Source of the DNA: Raphanus sativus
Taxonomy: Eukaryota > Streptophyta > Magnoliopsida > Brassicales > Brassicaceae
Assembly (NCBI RefSeq): GCF_000801105.2
Contig: NC_079514.1
Location: 2,852,001 to 2,916,000 of the forward strand
Direction of reading: 5' to 3'
Length of the DNA: 64,000 nt
The translations under genes and the position numbers were made by a program. Position 1 is the stretch's first letter. Each line of letters begins with the position of its first letter. Shown here one piece after another: positions 46,411 to 58,140 of this stretch. Under the pieces are notes generated by a model that had not been told where the DNA came from, did no database searches, and saw only the letters and a program-made list of their open reading frames with translations.

Positions 46411-47415
46411 CGTTGGATACGTGTTCGGACAGAGAAATTCGAGGAGAAGACTTTTAAGGGTTCCAGTATACTTAGGTGTAGTTTATATTAGGGAGGATCT
46501 ATACACATCAGCGACTTTTCTTGTGAAAAATAATATAAAAATGGATAAGAAAATATAAGATGGTTTCCTCAAGACATTTGTCGTAATATTATGGTTTATA
46601 CATTTTAGAATTGCTTGTTCTTCAGGGGTCCATACCATGGCGAATCCTGTGTCATTTTTCAACACTTGCGACTTGTGTGTCTAAGCTGTAGTTTCACAAG
46701 CACAAGTGATCCAAAATCTTACAAGAGCACATTGCGTATACATGCATTTGACCTCTATCTTGAGACAACAAGTGGTGTTTCTGTAACTATGGGAAATAGT
46801 AAGCTGAAGTTAAAAACATGCCCTGAATATAACAGGTTATAATTTAGTTTGTACACTTTGCTATATACCAAAAAAAAAAATACAAAACGTGACACAGTCC
46901 TTGAATTCTGCCAAAAAAAGAAGATTAAAAAAAAATTCAGTCTGTTTGTTTTTCTGAAACCTCACTAAATAAAAACTTACTTTTGCAACCAAATTTCCTC
47001 AATTTGATAGCAAAATAACCCCAAGAATAAATAAATCAAAGACTCAAGGCCAAAACCTGTAACCTTAGCCCATCAAACTAAAAAAAAAATGTTGGAAACT
47101 ATAATAGAGAAAGAAGCAAACAAAGGTGAAAGATTTGAAGGAGAAAAAGAAGGAAAATCAAATGAAAAGAAAACTGCATCTGGTTTTATTTTGTAAAAAA
47201 AAAAAAACAAGCCATGAAAAAATGTTATAAAGCTTCTCTCATGGGGAGCAGAAGTAGCTTAAAATGCACTGACACTCTCCCTCGAATCATCTCCTCTTAT
47301 ACCTGAAACAGAGGAAAGAAAAACACAATCACACTTCAATCTTCCCTGTCTAATTAAAGGACAGGACTTCTGTATCGTGTATGTGTGTTACCGGTTGGAG
47401 AAGAAGGATTAATGC
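46411..47415. other. HMA3 5' flank / villin 3' UTR
   Basis: About 1 kb. 46411-46480 is the likely HMA3 leader. 46840-47290 is AT-rich, with poly-A runs on the plus strand. 47290-47415 is the villin 3' UTR. No transposable element is recognised in the proximal HMA3 promoter, and no RNA gene is seen. Confidence 0.5.
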
Positions 47416-50400
47416 TCAGAAGAGTTGAACAGCCATCTTGAATTTGTTCTGTTTCCATTTAGGCAGCTTGTAGAAAGCTTCTTTCGTCATACCAAATTTC
47501 TCTTTGAACTCTTCTGATGAAAGGTAAGCCTATAACAAAGACCAAAAACAATCAAAAGATCTATCCATTGTGAGTTTCTTACTTGCATATAGAAGTTTCT
47601 TTGTTCGTTTAAACTTTACCTCTCTTCTTGTTACATCAATGTCTGAGACAGGATCAGGTGAAGTTGTCTTGAGACGATCGTATGGGTAAGATGGCAAATC
47701 TTCTTCATCTTCAACTCCTTCTTTAGCATCTTCTTGAATCGTCAGAGACTCTATCCTGCTGCTCATTGATTTCTCCTCCCCCTTGCCATTTTCCTTCTTC
47801 TCCTCATTTCCATTTGAGTTGGATCCTGACGCTGGAGACTCAGGTGCCTTAGGGCTCGCTTCATGCCCAATAAAGCACAAAATGTCAATACTCAAAAGTG
47901 AAAACAGAGAGGTGAATGCTTGTACAGTATATACCTTTGAGTGGTTTTGGAATTGAAGGTTCTTGGGGAGGTGTTTTTAGTTGTTGTTCGAAAAGGGCAC
48001 TACGAGAAGCAATAGCTGAAGACTTGGGAGCAAGCTTTGAGGAATCAGGAGTGACAGATCTCGGGTAGAGCTTTCTAACTACAGGGGGAGGAGTCGAGAG
48101 GTTTCTTGCGTTTTGGCTCTCAAACGTTGCTGCGAGTGCATTGAACGCTGGAGATCTTCCCCTCACGCGTACCCTATCTGGACTAAACGACATGCTTCTC
48201 GACCGCTGCTGTGATTTGTCTGGAACACTGGCACGGCCACCGTATGAAGCTGGAGTTCTTCGTTTCGGTTTCTAATTCATCAAAGCAAAACAACCAAAGT
48301 GAGAAATGAACAAACAAACTTCAGAAAGCAAGCTATAAAGAATCATCAACCAGAAGATTATTAACCTCTGCAACTGGAGTTCCACCATTTTTGACAATTT
48401 TGAGTTTTCTCTGGAATGAGTTTCCATGCATCTGTAAACAAAAACAAAGTGTTTACTCCTTTGTCAGGGATTCCTTGTTTCAGTATATATTGAAGGTGTT
48501 GTTTAGTACTTACGGCAGACTTTGAAGAATCCCAAGAAGTGAAAAACCGGGTGAAGAAACTTGGCTCACCACCTTCCATGATCACATATATAGGAGCTTC
48601 AGGGGATAACTTCTCCAGGAGAGAATCTTTCTCAATGAATTTCTAAGGAAACAAAATGTATATATGAGCAAACTGGCTACAAATTTCAGAATCAAGAGTC
48701 TTTAACAATGCTTCTAATGAATCTGACCTCTCCAATAGTTAAGGCCTGCAACTTATTCTTGGGGACTACTTCTTGGCCAACCCACACGAAGATATCTGAG
48801 TGGCAGTCTACTATGAATATATCTTCTGTCATCAAGTCATCCTGTGTGAAGTTATATATCTCTGTCACCTTCAGAATTTCTGGATTAATTTGCATTTCAG
48901 CAAAGGAAAGGAAAAAGAAACAGAGTCATTGTGTGCATATAACAGCTTATGCTTAAACTTTAATTATAAAAGAAATGATCTTCTGTACCTTTGGTGAATG
49001 TGCAGGAGAACAAGTGAGGGTCTCTCTCAGGTTCTTTGGTGAGCTTTTGGCTCGAATATTCGGTTTTGCCTCCTAATAACTCCCAGAACTGTTCTGATTC
49101 TGAACCTTCCTTCTGTGCTCTAGTCTGTAGGTTTGGCTGTACAAAAAATAACATAACATATGCTCCTTCAGCTGACATTCAAAACATACCCAAGGCCTTG
49201 GCTGAAACATAAATGACTTATCCTTAAAGCAATTAAGAAGAAACCTCATCTTACCTTTATTAGATCTAGCTGCCTCTCCACAAGTTCCTGGTCAGTTGAG
49301 GTTGCTAGATTCCCAGTCCAAGTAAATACGGAAGAATCATTATGTAGTATGTAACAGTATGAGGAGTTGAGTGATGAAGCAACCTGTTGACGTGAATTGG
49401 AAGCCATGTTAGAAGCCATGAAGGTTTTAAAGGATGATATGAATGGGGAAATGATACATACAGGGTCAACTTGAATTGCTTGCATATTTTCAGGACCAGA
49501 CCCTTGAATGCGGAATAGAGCAAGACCATTCTCATTGTATGTATCATCATCAACTTCTTTCTCTGCTATGTATTTCTTGTATCCACTGCTTACACCACCC
49601 TGTAAAGATTGAATCACAGCAAACAAATCAGCAGATATTGTATGTCTTTATAAACGAGAACATGGTTGGTCCAAACAAAACTGCAGACTGAAACTATTTT
49701 TCTTCAAAACCTTGAAAACGATAAAGCTTTGCATGATGACGAAGAACTGAAAAGGTTCCTTTCCTTCATTGATGCGAGCCTAAAAGACAAGAGAATGAAA
49801 ATGTTCAGAGGAAAGAAAAATAAAACAGATAAAATCTTTTTACTTTTGGAATGACTGCAGAAGAAGATTTACTTGGGCTGGTACAAACTTCATTGACTCA
49901 ACCATTTTGCTCGCCATAGAGACTGCAGAAGCTCTTTCTTCCTACATATGATCACAAACTCACAATTTCAAACCTACGTGCACCTTTTGAGATTTTGCTA
50001 TTGTTATTTGGAAAGCTCACCTCCACACTTTGCTTTCCAAACCAAGTTCCTATAAGAACCTCTTCTTTCTCTTCACCAGGATAAGAATACTGGAAAACAT
50101 AGCACTCTCCACTGTAGAACTTTGAATGGTCAGCAGCTTGAAGGAGAATCTTTTGCTGACCATTCACACGCCAAACCTGCAGATTCCCAGTGCAATCAAT
50201 GAATGCTTGGATCTCTTCTTTAGGTGGAGCAGCTTTCATCAGCCCTCTCACATTCACTCCTTGCCGTTGCAGAAGTGCTACAAATGACAGAAAAAAAAAA
50301 CATTAAGTAACGATAACATGTCAGCTGCGAGTTAACATTTAATTTCATCTTTACGCACCAGCAACTCTGCCTCTACCATCCTCTGACACAGTTGTGTTAG

Positions 50401-52086
50401 TCACTTGAGTCCATGTATCAAACTTTGATCGGAATGGAACGGTTTCAAACCCTTCTATTATGCGGATCATTTGCGTTTTGGGTCGTTCAGATGAACGAAT
50501 CATTTCCTGTATGATTCTTCTTAACATCAGCAAACATCATAGGGTACACAACAACAACAAAAAAAAATGATTACAAGACTCCACTTACTTCTGCTGCTCC
50601 ACTCGCAGCTTTCCTATCATCAAGAGATGTGGTTCTTCCCATCCAAACAAACACTTCGAGTCCACAATCAAGAACGTAACACTTGTTTGTATCCAACATC
50701 TCTCTTCTCAAAGAATCTCCTTCAACAGGATTTGCTTGTCCCTTCTCCACACTTCAATTTTTCAAGAAATAAAACTATGTTCAGTAGAAGCATTATGGGT
50801 TCGAAATAGATCAAACACAACAAGAAGAAATATTTTACCAGAATAATTTTTTGATATCAGAAGTGTAGGTTTTGTCTTCATCATTAGCTGGTTTTCTAGG
50901 TAAGGGAGCAAACCCACCAAAGAAACCCCAAAACTCTCCACTGTCAGCATCGGCCATAAGTCTCCCATCCTCTGCAAATAATACAAACAAAAATGCAATT
51001 AGAGACCAAAGCCAAGAGATGATGATAGACACTAATCCCTTAGCTAACTAACCAACAGTAGCAACTTCACATGTCCCATCATGGTAAGTATCTTTAATAT
51101 ACTGAACCACTTCAAGTGCTTTTGCTCTCTCTTGGATACTTGAATTAGACCCATTGAACTGGAAGATCTTGGACTTTGTGTCAAGAATGTAAATATCGTC
51201 ATGCGTTAAAGAGCTCCGAGCAAACGCAACCTGTAACCACAGTTTAGACCGTTAGTGAAACCACAACGTGAGATAAAGTAACCCAAAAAAAAACAGGAAG
51301 GTGACTTGCCTCCTTGACATGGACAACATGTTTTCCTCTGCAGACGAACAAGCGAGTAATATGTTCTTCAGCTTCCACATGTTTGAATCCTGAAGCTACT
51401 CCACCTTCTTGAGGTATGATACACGGCTTAAAATACGACAAGAATTTCTCGGTTTCGTGGCCTTGGACTTCACGATACTGAACCGCACGGCCTCCTAAGG
51501 CTGCATCTAATTCAACCGTCTTAACTGCAGCAGTCCCAGCTTCATCCTATTTTTGAAAAAGAAAAAGAAATATTTATCATCTCCCCAAACTTCTCTCCAT
51601 CATTCTAACTAAACGAAGAAGAACATATAAGAACGAGGGCTTGGCTAACCTGAGAGGTATCTTTACCAAGCCAGTAATGGATATCATGGCGCAATGCACC
51701 AGTTTTTAACGCTGTCGTCTGATTATAAAAAGGAGTGAAACAGTTTAGCCAAGGCTCCATCAAGAAAAGAGTAGTTGTTGCTAACTAGGCCAAAAGTTAC
51801 CTTCAATACTATGTAGGAGTCTCCGGTGAAGAACTTCCCAATAGAAGAATTTGGAATGGGAGTAGGGCTGAAGTTCTCTATACGCCATACCTCAATACCG
51901 CTTAAATTAACCGTCAAGGAGAATCTCATATTGATGATCAAAAAAAACCGAAATGATTTGAAATCAAAAGTAGATAATAAAGACTAAATAGAGTAAGAGA
52001 TTCGAAGGTGAAGGTGAAGGTGAAGGATACGCTTTCTGTCCAGCTCCTTGGAAAGCTGGATCCAAATCTCTCATGGAAACAGACAT
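47416..52086 (-). CDS. VLN4: Villin 4, actin-bundling protein (intact)
   Basis: Calcium-regulated actin-filament bundling protein of the villin/gelsolin family. Twenty coding exons run from the ATG at 52086 ([18 protein letters not shown], exon 52086-52031) to the stop at 47416. The remaining exons start at 51900, 51718, 51546, 51230, 50971, 50751, 50506, 50277, 49941, 49779, 49599, 49383, 49136, 48879, 48642, 48431, 48271, 47858 and 47529. They sum to 2,931 nt, 976 aa. Six gelsolin repeats span about 1-725 ([34 protein letters not shown]). A Ser/Pro-rich linker with [20 protein letters not shown] follows. A C-terminal villin headpiece ends in [17 protein letters not shown], so F-actin binding by the headpiece is expected. 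Intron 4 has a GC donor (51309-51308); all others are GT-AG. Confidence 0.94.
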
Positions 52087-52990
52087 ACTTATTAAGCTCT
52101 CTTCTTCTTACCACTCTCTCCAACTTATAAACGCCGCCAACGATAGAGACCACTAATAAGACATCACCAAGTAAGAGCCAATATTCAAAGATTTAACAAT
52201 ATGCAAAACCAATCCAAGAATGGAACCAGAAACCAAATAGAAGGAACAACAAAAAAAAATTAAAGTTTTCTCATGAATTGAAATCAAATGGACTATACAA
52301 CTCAGAATCCACACCAGTCAACATCATCTCAATTCTCAAGTCAATTTCAGTCAAAATATCATTCTTTTATTAACAACTCTGAAATATATATATAGATTGC
52401 ATTGGAAGTAGGGTTTATGCAGTTTTCAATTCCCCAGACAACACAAACAATAAAAACTCAAAGATGAAAAACTCCATTGAAACATCATCATATCCCAGCA
52501 AACCCAACCTCTCTATATCATCACAAAGCCCAAAGTAAAGCTCAAGGATTTATAATAACTCTACAAAATCTTATTTCACTAATTAACATTTGCCTTCACA
52601 CCAATCAATAACTACAGGGGATATATCTATCTCTATACTCCCAATCAGATCAACAGAAGTCTTGGAATCAAAGATACATATCCACAACAAAAACCTCAGA
52701 AAGCTTAAAACTTTCAGAGAGCCCAGAATATACGTTACCTTACTCAATCCGTTATTCAGCTCAAAGCCCAGATCCAATCTAATGACAACAAAATTGCAAA
52801 AAGTACAAAACTTTAGTCAAATTTGCTTCCTTTCCTTGAGAGACGAAGTAACAGAAGAAGCAGAGGAGAGAGAGAGAGAGAGAGAGAATCAAAATGAAAG
52901 CTTTATCTAGAGAGAGAAGGAGAAGGAACAATTTTTGAAGAGAGAGAGAGAGGGAAAGGTTGGAGGGAATGATGAGAAGCCAGGCGTGCG
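52087..52990 (-). promoter_or_regulatory. 5' leader/promoter of villin 4 with (GA)n tracts
   Basis: No coding sequence. (GA)n at 52866-52887 and a shorter GAGAGAGAGAGAGGG at about 52939-52953 read as CT-rich on the villin strand, typical of plant transcription-start regions. The distance to the ATG (about 800 bp) and T-rich tracts before 52090 suggest a leader intron. Exact splice sites in the leader are not assigned. Confidence 0.45.
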
Positions 52991-55643
52991 TGCTTATCAC
53001 TAACCCATGAACTGTAAAAAATCTTTTGATTCTTCCTTTTGATTTAGAAAAACATTAAACAAAAACAGAGGAGTCAACAGAGAAAAATTACTCCTTGTTT
53101 TTTTTTTCTTCAGAAAACAAAGTAAAAATGAATTTTTTTTTTTACAGTTTCTGACCATATTTAAACTGTAATGAATGGAGATTTGTCGCAATGAAAATCG
53201 AAATTTTTATTTATTTTTAATCCATCAATGTTTTGACTTCAGGTTTAGGACAACAATGCCAGAGAAATTATGTTAATGAAACATGTTTTTTTACAGAGTT
53301 TAGAACTACTAAACGATTAGATATGTAATTAAGTTCATAAACAACAAATAAAAATAAAAAGTTCATAAATAAATTTGGTCATCTCTTTTTATTTAATTTT
53401 CTTCCTTTTTCATGTAAGAAATTAGATTCTTTCCATCAAGTCAATCTTTCATAAATAATTTGCCGTTATTATGGATGAAAAGTAATTGATTGTTTCAAAC
53501 GTCTGATATGATCATAAGTTCCTAAAATCAGACTTAAGTACTAAAACAAAAAATTGCACAAAAATGAAGAACAAACAAAAGGTACTATTACCTTTAACTT
53601 TAAGGCTGGTTGTAATACTTTCCTCCAGTCTTGGTTTAAATAATATTTTCTTTTTTTTTTTGAGAAAGGGTTTTCGTCTAAATAATGTTGAGCTTTTTGA
53701 TGATTGAGAAATGGGTTAGTTTCATGAGTTAGAGAAAGAAAGACAACTCTGATAAATTAAATAACTTCCTTAGGTAATTAAACTAGACCATCTATGTTGA
53801 TGGAAAATAGACTAAACTATATGCATGTCATTCGATTTTAAAACATTTGACAAGTAGTTCTGTATATTTTGCTTAGGTGTGTTCAACATGAGTGTTCTTT
53901 GTTAGGGTTTTTATTATTTTATTTTGGGAAAATATATTCCTCCATTTCATCATTACTATTTTTTGGAATTCTCACAAATGTCAAGAAATTTTTATATTTG
54001 ACTTATTTAAGTCATTTGCAGTATTGTATTAACACTACAACTTGTATAAGAAAATGTTTGCTAGCTTTCCCAAAACTAATTTAAATATCTTTAGTTTGAA
54101 TTATTGATTTTGGAATTATCACAAATATTAAGAAACGTTTTTTTGTCAGCATATTAAGAAACGTTTTTAATTGACTTTTTTGCGTTATTTTTATAATTGA
54201 ATGCTTAAAGTATTTTTCTCAAATTAAAATTTGTTTGTTTTTCTCAAGACTAATATAATTTCTTTAGCTAGTTTATTGATTATTGATTATTGATTAATAT
54301 GAACTACAAAGAAAATACAATTGTCAAGCATTGATGCACGTACACGGCACCTCATTGGCTACTGGCTAGTAGATAGAAAACGAGAATTTCTCAAAATTTT
54401 AATCCAACATTTAACGAGAATTGCTAAGCTTGAATAAGCGTACCTAACTTGGTAGCAATGATCTTAAACTAAAAAAAAAGGTATCGACGGTCTTTTTTTT
54501 TGCCAAAGGGTAACGTTTGTATAGAGTGTTTCCCAAACTAAAAAGATTTCTGATTTCATGTACGTCCCTGTTATAATAATAATAAATATCTGAACGCGTT
54601 CAATAATTGGGATGTGGTTGGTTAACATGTAGATTGGATATATAAAATTATAAATACTTTGGTAAATAATATGAAGTATACAAAAAGTTAAGAAATGATA
54701 AATGATACGAATTTTTGAAATCAGCTAACAACAATCAATACTGAGGTAGTTTTGTTAAAAATGTAAGAAAATAAGAAATTCATACATCGATTGAAAAGAT
54801 GATCATCATAAATTCATTAACCAAGATGATTCCCATATTATATAAGGTAAACAAGACTGCAACGTACAAAACATACACACACAAACCACATAGTTACTGC
54901 TAGGGCTTGTCATTTTATTGTTAATTTTGATTTGATTAGTTGTTTGTTTTGATTAAAACCGAAAAATCTGGATATTCGTAAATTTTCGAAACAAAGTAAA
55001 TAGTAAAATCTAATATCCGTTAAAAACAAAACAAATTACAAATATTAAAAAAATAGAATCGAATATCCATTCTATTATGACTTTTATACAAATATATGTA
55101 TATGTAGAATTAAATATAGAATTTTAAATGTATAATTTTATATAATTATTATTTTACATATAAATTTATTAGTGTATTTAGAAAATTACTTATAGAAGTA
55201 TTAAAATAAGAAAGAAATATAAACTCTTTATAAAAACTATAATTCTTCTAAAATTTTATGTTTAACAAGAACATTTAATTAATTTTAAAAAATTTATGAT
55301 ACATTGTTTCACTAATATTTATTTATATTTGACATTATGTTAAAGATATTTTGTTTTTTACATTTATTTTATATTGAATAAATTGGATGAGGTAATCGTA
55401 AATATTTGTATATATTCGCAAATATTTGTAAATTTTTTGAATATTCAAAAATCGGATATCTATTTATCTGTATTTTTCTAAAGCAAAATAAGTTGGAAAA
55501 TTGGATATCCGTAATATACTAAACAAATATGAAATACTGAAAATTATGATAGTATTCAATCCGTGTCAATCCCTAATTAATGGAGTGTTTTTGAGCCAAA
55601 TTTGGTCGTGAATATTTGTAATATGATTACGACTCAGGAAATA
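52991..55643. other. AT-rich intergenic DNA
   Basis: No gene supported. Short direct repeats (TTATTGATTATTGATTATTGAT near 54270-54300) and an AT-rich block at about 54900-55580 whose ends carry TAGGGCTTGTCA and, inverted, TAGGGATTGACA (possibly hAT-like, no target duplication found). Confidence 0.4.
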
Positions 55644-56172
55644 CTCCCTCCGTTTCTTAAAGAGTGTCGTTGTGACATTTTTCACACAGATTAAGAAAGT
55701 TGTTGAAATATACTCCCTCTGTTTTTAAATAATACATGTTTTGAGATTTTCACACTTTTTAATAAAACATATTAAAATTTATTTATTAGTGCATAGTTTT
55801 TGTTATTTATATTTCTTATATTTTTAAACCAATAAAATTTCAAGAAATGCAATTAATGTTTTTGAGATTCACAATTATTCATAATTAGTTGACAAAAATT
55901 ACATTGAAAATATGAAAAATACATCTTTTTGAAACAAAAAAAATTCCTAAAATATACATCTTTAAAAAACAGAGGGAGTATGTAAATTGTAATTAATTAT
56001 ACCTCTTTGACCAATAATATTTTAGATAAATAAAATTATTTATAAAATCAATGCAGTTTGCAATTAATTTTCAGCTGAAAGTTAGTATAATTTACATTGG
56101 AATTGTAAAGTGACACTCTTTGTGTAACAAGAAAATAAATTTAGAGTGACACTTATTATGAAACAGAAGGAG
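55644..56172. mobile_element. Stowaway-like MITE (outer), host of a nested MITE
   Basis: Terminal repeats CTCCCTCCGTTTC (left) and GAAACAGAAGGAG (right, inverted), flanked by TA on both sides, the Stowaway target. The subterminal AGAGTGTCGTTGTGACA and AGAGTGACACT motifs are also inverted. Without the inner insertion the element is about 260 bp. Confidence 0.7.
55713..55978. mobile_element. Stowaway-like MITE (inner)
   Basis: CTCCCTCTGTTTTTAAATA on the left and AAAAAACAGAGGGAG on the right, flanked by TA; 266 bp. The ATACATGTTTTGAG/AAATATACATCTTT subterminal parts pair. It is inserted within the outer MITE, so it is younger. Confidence 0.7.
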
Positions 56173-57020
56173 TACTAAACATGTTCTTTTTTTTTCTTTT
56201 TTTTAAAAAACTAATAAATATGTTCAGAAAACAAGAAAATACTGTGATATAATTTTTATTCATTGAAATTATTAGTGGCCAGTCGCCCGTTAAAGTTACC
56301 CATATTTTACAAATGCAAATTTGTTTGTTCAATATTTTACAGATGATTTTTGTTAAATTATCCAAAGAAATTGACCTTTTTATTTTGGTGGTACATCAAA
56401 CTAATTTTCTATCAAAAATAACAATTAATAAATATCAAAAACCGACCATACTAAAGTAAACTTTCGGCTCCAATAGATATGATTCGACTAAAAAGACAAT
56501 GACTTTATCTTTTTGATTTACAACGACTGCCGCATCAATAGTCTCTAATAATATAAGAACATAGCCGCCGGTACAATGGGAACTGGTTGCTAAAGCCGCC
56601 ACAGAGCGGCCGAGAGGCCGTGATCCATTTGGTTCGACAATCATTGGCCAAGTTTTTTAAAAGTGCAAACTATAATACTATATCTTTAACTTCCAAGCAA
56701 AAGGAGGGTGGTTGATTAGTGGCAGACACGAACCAAAATATCTTTCATGGTTTTGAGTAAATCTTGTCCTAATTACTGATTACTGTTCTCTAAAATAAGT
56801 TAATAAAACTATGGTATCTTTTCAAGATACCTTTACCATCAACAAAATGAGCAACTCTCATTAGCAATTCTAAGCAACTTACGACAACATTATAAGTAAC
56901 AAACTAATTGTTACACTTTTCTAAACTTTTCCATGGTACATGAGATTCAACTCGTGGTCTTCTCGCAGAGTTGCTAGAGAGTTTCTACAAGGATCTCTTC
57001 CACTTCAATTGAAGCACTTG
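56173..57020. other. Intergenic spacer
   Basis: No gene supported. Open frames at 56156-56365 and 56435-56644 (minus strand) are short, AT-driven or isolated. 56540-56640 is GC-richer (GCCGCCACAGAGCGGCCGAGAGGCCG) and could be a fragment of a former gene, but I cannot name it. Confidence 0.35.
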
Positions 57021-58140
57021 CAATACCTAGCATTTCCAATATCTCTTCTATGTGGATGCTAAATAAAGTATTTAAAGATCAGAACTGCAATGCTCACAGG
57101 AGATAAACAAGATGCATTCATGTCTATTCAAAAAGAGGTGAAGCATAGTCATTATCCTATCATTCCCCTGTCTCTATTTCGGTAGTAACGTTATCATTTA
57201 TACAGGTGCAGCTAGGTGATGCTTTGGAAATAGTTCATGCAGAACTTCTTCCACAAGTCAGAGCAAGAAGCATTCAAGAGCCAAAGGGCCTACAATGATG
57301 GTAGGAGATGGGCTTAACGATGCAAAGCCTTGGGGCTTGGCTAAAGCAGATATTGGCATTTCAATGGGGATCTCAAGGGTCAGCACTTGCGACAGAGACA
57401 GGAGATATCATTCTTATGTCCAACGACATTAACAAGATACCTAAAGGGATGAGACTAGCTAGAAGTCGTAAGAAAGTGATTGAGAATATGGTGTTTTTAG
57501 GCAGCTATTCTTGCAGATGCAATCATGCAAGAACTTGTTTATTTGTGATACTCAATAGTATGATGCTTCTACCCGATGAGCGTGAAGCCGCGTCTGCATG
57601 TTACCGTGCTTCTCCTTCATCGCCAGTGAAGTTTGAGGAGCCTGGAGGAGGCAATTCCTCTCATGCCCCTATTTCTCATTCCTCAATCTCTATTAGACAG
57701 TTTTCTTTTTTTAATTTTATGTGTTTAACGAAAAATCATAAAATTAAATCGGAAACGTGAATATTTTTTATTTGATTTATAGAATTTGATAAAAATATTT
57801 CAAAAATCAAAAAACTGTTTTTCCATAGTTTCACGAAAATCATCAAAATATGATTAAAAACGATTTTAAATACTTACCCATGGGTTCACTAATCCATAGG
57901 AGGGGTTAGGGTATAGTTTTGAAAAGGGGGAGCTTTGATTAGGGATTTTGTGTTTTGATAAAAAATAAAATTATGAAAAAGGGGTATAAAAGACTAAGGA
58001 AGTCTATAAGAGATTGTGTGTAGGAAGATAGGGGTATAGGAAAAGCTGACTCAGCCTGGAGCAGACGATCCAAAAGTGGACTTGTTGCAGAAGAGTGGGG
58101 AGACAAGTTGAAAGAGTCGTTGCAGTGGGCCTAAGCCCTA
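57021..58140 (+). pseudogene. HMA2/HMA3-like pseudogene, C-terminal half
   Basis: Homologous to HMA3 from the end of intron 7 to the C-terminal tail. TCTTCTATGTGGATGCTAAATAAAG at 57045 equals the HMA3 intron 7/exon 8 border. Most of exon 8 is deleted, leaving only AATGCTCACAGGAGATAAAC...CATGTCTATTCAA. Exon 9 starts at about 57210 (CTAGGTGATGCTTTGGAAAT) and reads [33 protein letters not shown] and PKGMRLA, with frameshifts and a deletion of most of the last membrane segments. A 405-bp MITE splits the tail, which resumes at 58062 (VDLLQKSGETS). It lies on the opposite strand to HMA3, on the other side of villin 4. It cannot encode a transporter. Confidence 0.85.
57648..58052. mobile_element. 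Mutator-type MITE with 9-bp TSD
   Basis: 405 bp. The target duplication AGCCTGGAG occurs at 57639-57647 and 58053-58061. Imperfect terminal inverted repeats of about 50 bp start with GAG (left GAGGCAATTCCTCTCATGCC; right, inverted, GAGTCAGCTTTTCCTATACC), both followed by CCTAT...CAATCTCT. The 9-bp duplication and long TIRs indicate a non-autonomous MULE. It sits in the tail of the HMA pseudogene. Confidence 0.75.

Noticed and set aside
47416..52086. Frameshift in villin 4 near 51310, where no GT donor fits
   Set aside because: A GC donor with perfect GCAAGT context restores the exact conserved junction, and the total length is in frame.
54895..55580. hAT-like MITE (TAGGGCTTGTCA / inverted TAGGGATTGACA)
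   Set aside because: The flanks show no 8-bp target duplication and the terminal match has mismatches.
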